A program made the position numbers and the translations under genes. From Silene noctiflora (lineage: Eukaryota > Streptophyta > Magnoliopsida > Caryophyllales > Caryophyllaceae), in NCBI GenBank assembly GCA_009801015.1, contig VHZZ01001219.1, positions 20,325 to 55,700 on the forward strand: a stretch of DNA of 35,376 nt, written 5' to 3'. Of this stretch, positions 35,210-35,376 are shown in pieces. The first letter of the stretch is position 1. Every line of letters begins with the position of its first letter. The notes beneath the pieces are model-generated. The model did not search any database and was not told where the DNA came from. It worked only from the letters and a program-made list of their open reading frames with translations.

Positions 35210-35376
35210 TCAATATTTATATATATTATTAAAAGAGGCTTTTTTTGAGCGATATTAGAGTGTCCACGTCATCTTTTTTTAGTTTTAGGAAAGTATTATT
35301 ATAAGATCTTCCAAGATTATGACAAAGATACTATGTAATATTTTTAATATCAAAGTTATATTTTACATAAAAGAAT
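35210..35376 (+). mobile_element. Possible Helitron 5' end running off the window
   Basis: From TCAATATTTATATATATTAT at 35210 onward, the AT-rich head followed by TAAAAGAGG is similar to the 5' start of the Helitron at 3351-3983 (TCCCCTATATATTAAAAG). The base before is A, as required. The 3' hairpin and CTRR end would lie beyond the window, so this cannot be confirmed. Confidence 0.35.

Overview
This is about 35 kb of nuclear DNA from a flowering plant. Four genes have clearly spliced exons with GT-AG introns, and the intergenic DNA is AT-rich and full of small transposons. The hairpin repeats built on GAGACGGTCTC-type palindromes and the AGTTCAGTTCAG-type element suggest a Caryophyllales eudicot (amaranth/spinach/beet or pink relatives). 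That placement is inference from repeat style, not a proven assignment. Two runs of N (6799-6801 and 16751-17005) show a draft assembly.

Layout. Positions 1-8.6 kb hold no host gene. They contain the tail of a Copia-like LTR element, a tRNA-derived SINE, a 142-bp Mutator-type MITE, a non-autonomous Helitron, and a 1.29-kb Mutator-like element inserted inside an older Stowaway MITE. From about 8.7 to 14.3 kb on the + strand is a complete GSK3/shaggy-like protein kinase of the SK11/SK12 type (12 coding exons, 407 aa, with a 5'UTR intron). From 15.4 to 18.0 kb on the + strand is the gene for the U11/U12 snRNP 20 kDa protein (ZMAT5-like, 5 exons, 150 aa). One of its introns carries a Tourist-like MITE that contains the assembly gap. 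From 18.1 to 27.0 kb there is no confident gene: a small LTR element with 5-bp target duplications, several tandem duplications, a Stowaway MITE and a 798-bp Mutator-like element with long inverted ends. From 27.1 to 29.6 kb on the + strand is a GH28 polygalacturonase of the PGX3 type (6 exons, 500 aa) with a Pro/Ser/Ala-rich linker. From 31.2 to 34.5 kb on the - strand is a pyrrolidone-carboxylate (pyroglutamyl) peptidase (4 coding exons, 223 aa) whose introns hold more MITEs. A hAT-type MITE lies just beyond its 3' end, and a possible Helitron start runs off the right edge.

The four genes do not form a pathway. They are a signalling kinase, a minor-spliceosome protein, a cell-wall enzyme and a peptidase, spaced like ordinary plant genes. 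I found no new multi-gene system. What stands out is the number of small elements whose insertion footprints can be read base by base (9-bp, 8-bp, 5-bp, 3-bp and 2-bp duplications), including one element nested in another. All exon models come from reading splice sites and remembered family sequences; no alignment was run.
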